Origin: Deltaproteobacteria bacterium
Lineage (GTDB): Bacteria; Desulfobacterota; Desulfobulbia; Desulfobulbales; Desulfobulbaceae
Length of the DNA stretch: 8,111 nucleotides
Assembly: GCA_024277485.1 (NCBI GenBank)
Contig: JAJRVA010000174.1
Span: 1-8,111, forward strand
Direction of reading: 5' to 3'
Shown: piece by piece, positions 6,944 through 8,111 of the stretch
Numbering within the stretch: the first letter of the stretch is position 1
How the letters are laid out: each line of letters starts with the position of its first letter
Notes under the pieces: model-generated
Told to the model about the DNA's origin: nothing
The model's input: the letters and a program-made list of their open reading frames with translations, nothing else
The model's database searches: none
Position numbers and translations under genes: made by a program

Positions 6944-7177
6944 TTACTTGATTGCTTTTTTCCCTTCCTGGGTTATTTCATATTTACAGCGGGCCGGGCT
7001 CGCCACGTACCCTTTCTTTTTCAAGGCTGTAATCTGGCAGCTGACCTGTTTTGCTTCCAGGCTGGTAGCTGCGGCGATATCTTTGCTGCCGCAGGCTTTT
7101 TTGCATCCGGCAAGCGCTTCCAAAACCTGACGCTGATTGTCGCTTAACGTTCCTGGCACACATTTTTTGCAACCCAT
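6944..7177 (-). CDS. Possible internally started 77-aa Cys-rich HTH-like protein
   Basis: Inside the regulator gene and in the same frame, ATG at 7177 is preceded by AGAAGGAG (7193-7186) with 8-base spacing, the best kind of ribosome site and better than that of the full-length gene. It would yield only the C-terminal extension, beginning MGCKKCVPGT, with Cys pairs at 3/6 and 22/26 and further Cys at 44 and 61. The middle and end resemble a winged helix: a turn-recognition helix around KQVSCQITALKKKGYV and a C-terminal ITxEGKK strand-helix. It is either an alternative product of the regulator gene, or a once separate small regulator gene fused by loss of the perR stop. I do not recognise a named family. 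Confidence 0.5.
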   Translation of the reverse strand: MGCKKCVPGTLSDNQRQVLEALAGCKKACGSKDIAAATSLEAKQVSCQITALKKKGYVASPARCKYEITQEGKKAIK

Positions 7178-7585
7178 TTTCTTTGCTCCTTCTGGTCTCT
7201 TTTTTTTCCTGCAATCCGGGCAGTACCCGAAAAACTCAACCCTGTATCCTCCCACCTGGTAGCCGCGGCTGTTCTCAGGCTGGAGGGACAAGTCTTTCCT
7301 GTTTTTCATGTCAATATTATCAATCCGGTGACACTTGACACAGTAGATATGGTCATGCTGGGCAAGGATCCAGTCAAACCGCTTCTGGCGTCCGCTGATT
7401 TCAATTTTCCTGATTGCCCCGGTTTCCGCCAGAATCTCCAGGTTGCGATACACGGTAGCAAGGCTGATCCTGGGAGATCTTTTCTTGACCCGTTCATACA
7501 GTTCGTCAGCTGAGGGGTGATTTTTACTTTTTTTCAGCTCCTGGAGGATGACCTCGCGCTGATGTGTCATGCGTAATTTTTTCAT
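6944..7585 (-). CDS. perR: PerR-type Fur-family regulator with an extra C-terminal Cys-rich HTH-like domain
   Basis: Metal-dependent repressor, likely sensing peroxide. From the ATG at 7585 it has 213 residues; Fur/PerR proteins normally have 130-150. Residues 1-125 are a standard Fur fold: winged helix with SLATVYRNLEIL as the recognition region (41-52), then a dimerisation domain. By alignment with Bacillus PerR, regulatory ligands H23, D71, H77 and H79 are kept, while the position of PerR D104 is N90, flanked by D89 and D92. Structural zinc Cys are C82, C85, C122 and C125. Soon after C125, where PerR normally ends, the frame runs on into residues 137-213, a basic segment with six Cys and a winged-helix look (SCQITALKKKGYVASP, then ITQEGKKAIK). 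A TTG at 7597 would add 4 residues; neither start has a good ribosome site. Cotranscribed with rubrerythrin and probably autoregulated. PerR versus Fur or Zur is judged from context. Confidence 0.88.
   Translation of the reverse strand: MKKLRMTHQREVILQELKKSKNHPSADELYERVKKRSPRISLATVYRNLEILAETGAIRKIEISGRQKRFDWILAQHDHIYCVKCHRIDNIDMKNRKDLSLQPENSRGYQVGGYRVEFFGYCPDCRKKKRPEGAKKMGCKKCVPGTLSDNQRQVLEALAGCKKACGSKDIAAATSLEAKQVSCQITALKKKGYVASPARCKYEITQEGKKAIK
7186..7193 (-). promoter_or_regulatory. Internal Shine-Dalgarno sequence in the regulator gene
   Basis: AGAAGGAG on the - strand, 8 bases before the in-frame ATG at 7177. It lies exactly at the junction between the Fur-type part and the C-terminal extension, where a separate downstream gene would have its ribosome site. 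It also encodes the linker residues R-P-E-G-A, so it could be accidental, but match and spacing are near ideal. Confidence 0.6.
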
Positions 7586-7605
7586 GGCTATCTGCAATTA
7601 GTTAT

Positions 7606-7621
7606 TATCTGTATATTGATA
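7606..7621. repeat. AT-rich imperfect palindrome downstream of the perR promoter
   Basis: The 16-mer TATCtgTATAttGATA has 12 of 16 bases symmetric. Its centre lies 23 bp from that of the 7628-7645 palindrome, about two helical turns, so two dimers could bind on the same face. The AT-rich character fits Fur-family boxes in general. Confidence 0.4.
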
Positions 7622-7637
7622 TTGTCTGTAATTGATA
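7608..7637 (-). repeat. Tandem direct repeat, candidate operator of the PerR-like regulator
   Basis: On the - strand TATCAATTACAGA (7637-7625) is followed by TATCAATATACAGA (7621-7608), a direct repeat offset by 16-17 bases and differing by one inserted A. It overlaps the -10 region of the predicted promoter and the probable transcription start. A near copy lies upstream of desulfoferrodoxin. Placement over the promoter suggests repression of perR by its own product. The binding protein is inferred. Confidence 0.55.
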
Positions 7638-7653
7638 ACTATTACCGTGTCAA
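7625..7653 (-). promoter_or_regulatory. Probable sigma-70 promoter of perR and the defence operon
   Basis: On the - strand a perfect -35 TTGACA (7653-7648) is followed after 17 bases by TACAGA (7630-7625), a weak -10 (3 of 6). An overlapping alternative is TTATCA (7638-7633), 17 bases, TATACA (7615-7610), 4 of 6 in each box. Either would start transcription a short way upstream of the ATG at 7585. The operator-like repeats sit across both. Confidence 0.6.
7628..7645. repeat. AT-rich imperfect palindrome between -35 and -10 of perR
   Basis: The 18-mer GTAATtGaTAaCtATTAC has 14 of 18 bases symmetric and lies between the -35 TTGACA and the -10 region. AT-rich dyads in this position are typical Fur/PerR boxes, although it does not match the Bacillus PerR consensus exactly. 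Likely operator for autoregulation. Confidence 0.5.
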
Positions 7654-7696
7654 GGGGAAAATACTGGCCAGGGTAAAATTGCAATGCATTTACTGA

Positions 7697-7734
7697 AGCA
7701 AAAAGAGGAGCCGTCCGGACCGGGTACTCTCTTT
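7697..7734 (-). terminator. Weak second hairpin, possible backup terminator of pal
   Basis: On the - strand AAAGAG (7734-7729) can pair with CTCTTT (7707-7702), and a TTTTT run overlaps and follows the second arm. The loop is long (21 bases) with only partial inner pairing. It would protect the perR promoter from read-through from pal, but support is thin. Confidence 0.3.
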
Positions 7735-7794
7735 ATACCTTTTATTGTGATGGTCCTGGTGGGGAAAAGTCAGACGTAACAGGGGCGTGAGGGG

Positions 7795-7834
7795 GAAAAA
7801 AGAGCGGGAGGCAGACAATGTTACCGCCCGCTCT
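7795..7834 (-). terminator. Rho-independent terminator of pal
   Basis: Read on the - strand, AGAGCGGG (7834-7827) pairs with CCCGCTCT (7808-7801), 8 bp, extended by GG/CC past one mismatch, followed directly by TTTTTT (7800-7795, counting only bases after the stem). It begins 24 bases after the pal stop. Stem plus U-run in the right place make this a good intrinsic terminator. Confidence 0.85.
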
Positions 7835-7858
7835 GGAAAAAAAATACGGGGTGAATTT

Positions 7859-8111
7859 TTACTCAAGTACAAAATCGTCGCGGCGGTTCTGGGACCATGA
7901 AAATTCATCCTGTTCCGGGAAAAGAGGCCGCTCCTCTCCGTAACTCAATGTGCGGATGCGAAACTCTTCAACACCAAGTTCCATGAGATATGTTTTGGCG
8001 TTCAGGGCACGGCGTTCACCCAGGGCCAGGTTGTACTCATTTGTGCCACGCTCATCACAGTTGCCCTCAACAACAACCTTTACGGAAGGGTTGTTGTTCA
8101 GGTAATCAGCA
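7859..8111 (-). CDS. pal: Peptidoglycan-associated lipoprotein (Pal/OmpA-type), C-terminal part only
   Basis: The last 83 residues of an OmpA-like peptidoglycan-binding domain; the rest, including the signal peptide and lipobox, lies beyond base 8111. Pal tethers the outer membrane to peptidoglycan as part of the Tol-Pal system. The diagnostic stretch is [16 protein letters not shown] followed by [15 protein letters not shown]: the Asp in CDERGT and the first Arg of ERRA are the residues known to hold diaminopimelate in this family. The YGEE segment after the second helix also fits Pal. Although an OmpA domain occurs in other proteins, NCDERGTxEYN with ALGxRRA strongly favours Pal. The tail [13 protein letters not shown] ends in TAA and is followed by an intrinsic terminator. 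The tol genes are probably upstream, outside the window. Confidence 0.92.
   Translation of the reverse strand, partial: ADYLNNNPSVKVVVEGNCDERGTNEYNLALGERRALNAKTYLMELGVEEFRIRTLSYGEERPLFPEQDEFSWSQNRRDDFVLE

Noticed and set aside
7683..7690. Perfect AATGCATT palindrome upstream of perR
   Set aside because: Eight bases of symmetry is common by chance, it lies upstream of the -35, and no second copy was seen near the other promoters.
1..8111. Mobile elements, CRISPR arrays, tRNA or rRNA genes
   Set aside because: No transposase or integrase frames, no regularly spaced repeats, no tRNA-like cloverleaf or rRNA segments were seen on either strand.

Overview
The window looks like a piece of chromosome from a strict or near-strict anaerobe. 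The nearest gene arrangements known to me are in sulfate-reducing Desulfobacterota (formerly Deltaproteobacteria). The evidence is a desulfoferrodoxin with both metal centres, a free rubredoxin, a flavodiiron oxygen reductase, a rubrerythrin and a PerR-type regulator. A Pal-like envelope lipoprotein shows a Gram-negative cell wall, and GatA shows indirect Gln/Asn-tRNA charging. The exact genus cannot be read from the sequence.

Layout: (1) Bases 1-3101, + strand: a tightly packed housekeeping operon, gatA (5' end missing), hisC and cmk. The reading frames overlap by 4 and 8 bases, so translation is probably coupled. (2) 3100-3128: a 13-bp hairpin between convergent operons, a likely two-way terminator. 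(3) Bases 7585 down to 3140, - strand: a seven-gene oxygen and peroxide defence cluster, in transcription order perR-like regulator, rubrerythrin, 2-Cys peroxiredoxin, desulfoferrodoxin, rubredoxin, flavodiiron protein (roo/fprA), and an unrecognised 107-aa protein that ends in a desulforedoxin-like four-Cys site. (4) 7586-7858: intergenic, holding the regulator's promoter with operator-like repeats and the terminator of the next gene. (5) 7859-8111, - strand: the C-terminal part of a Pal/OmpA-type lipoprotein.

The defence genes form a coherent non-catalase route. Desulfoferrodoxin reduces superoxide to peroxide. Rubrerythrin and peroxiredoxin reduce peroxide to water or alcohol. The flavodiiron protein reduces O2 to water, with rubredoxin as the likely shared electron carrier. 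The perR-rbr and dfx-rub-roo pairings are known separately from Desulfovibrio; here they stand together with a peroxiredoxin and an extra protein.

The points most worth a second look are: (a) the PerR-like protein continues past its normal end into a 77-residue Cys-containing, helix-turn-helix-like domain, and that domain has its own in-frame ATG with a strong ribosome binding site; (b) a short motif, ATCAAT(A)NACAG, occurs twice in the perR promoter and once upstream of desulfoferrodoxin, suggesting a second regulated promoter inside the cluster; (c) the 107-aa protein at the end of the cluster, with its desulforedoxin-like C-terminus, is a candidate new redox partner.
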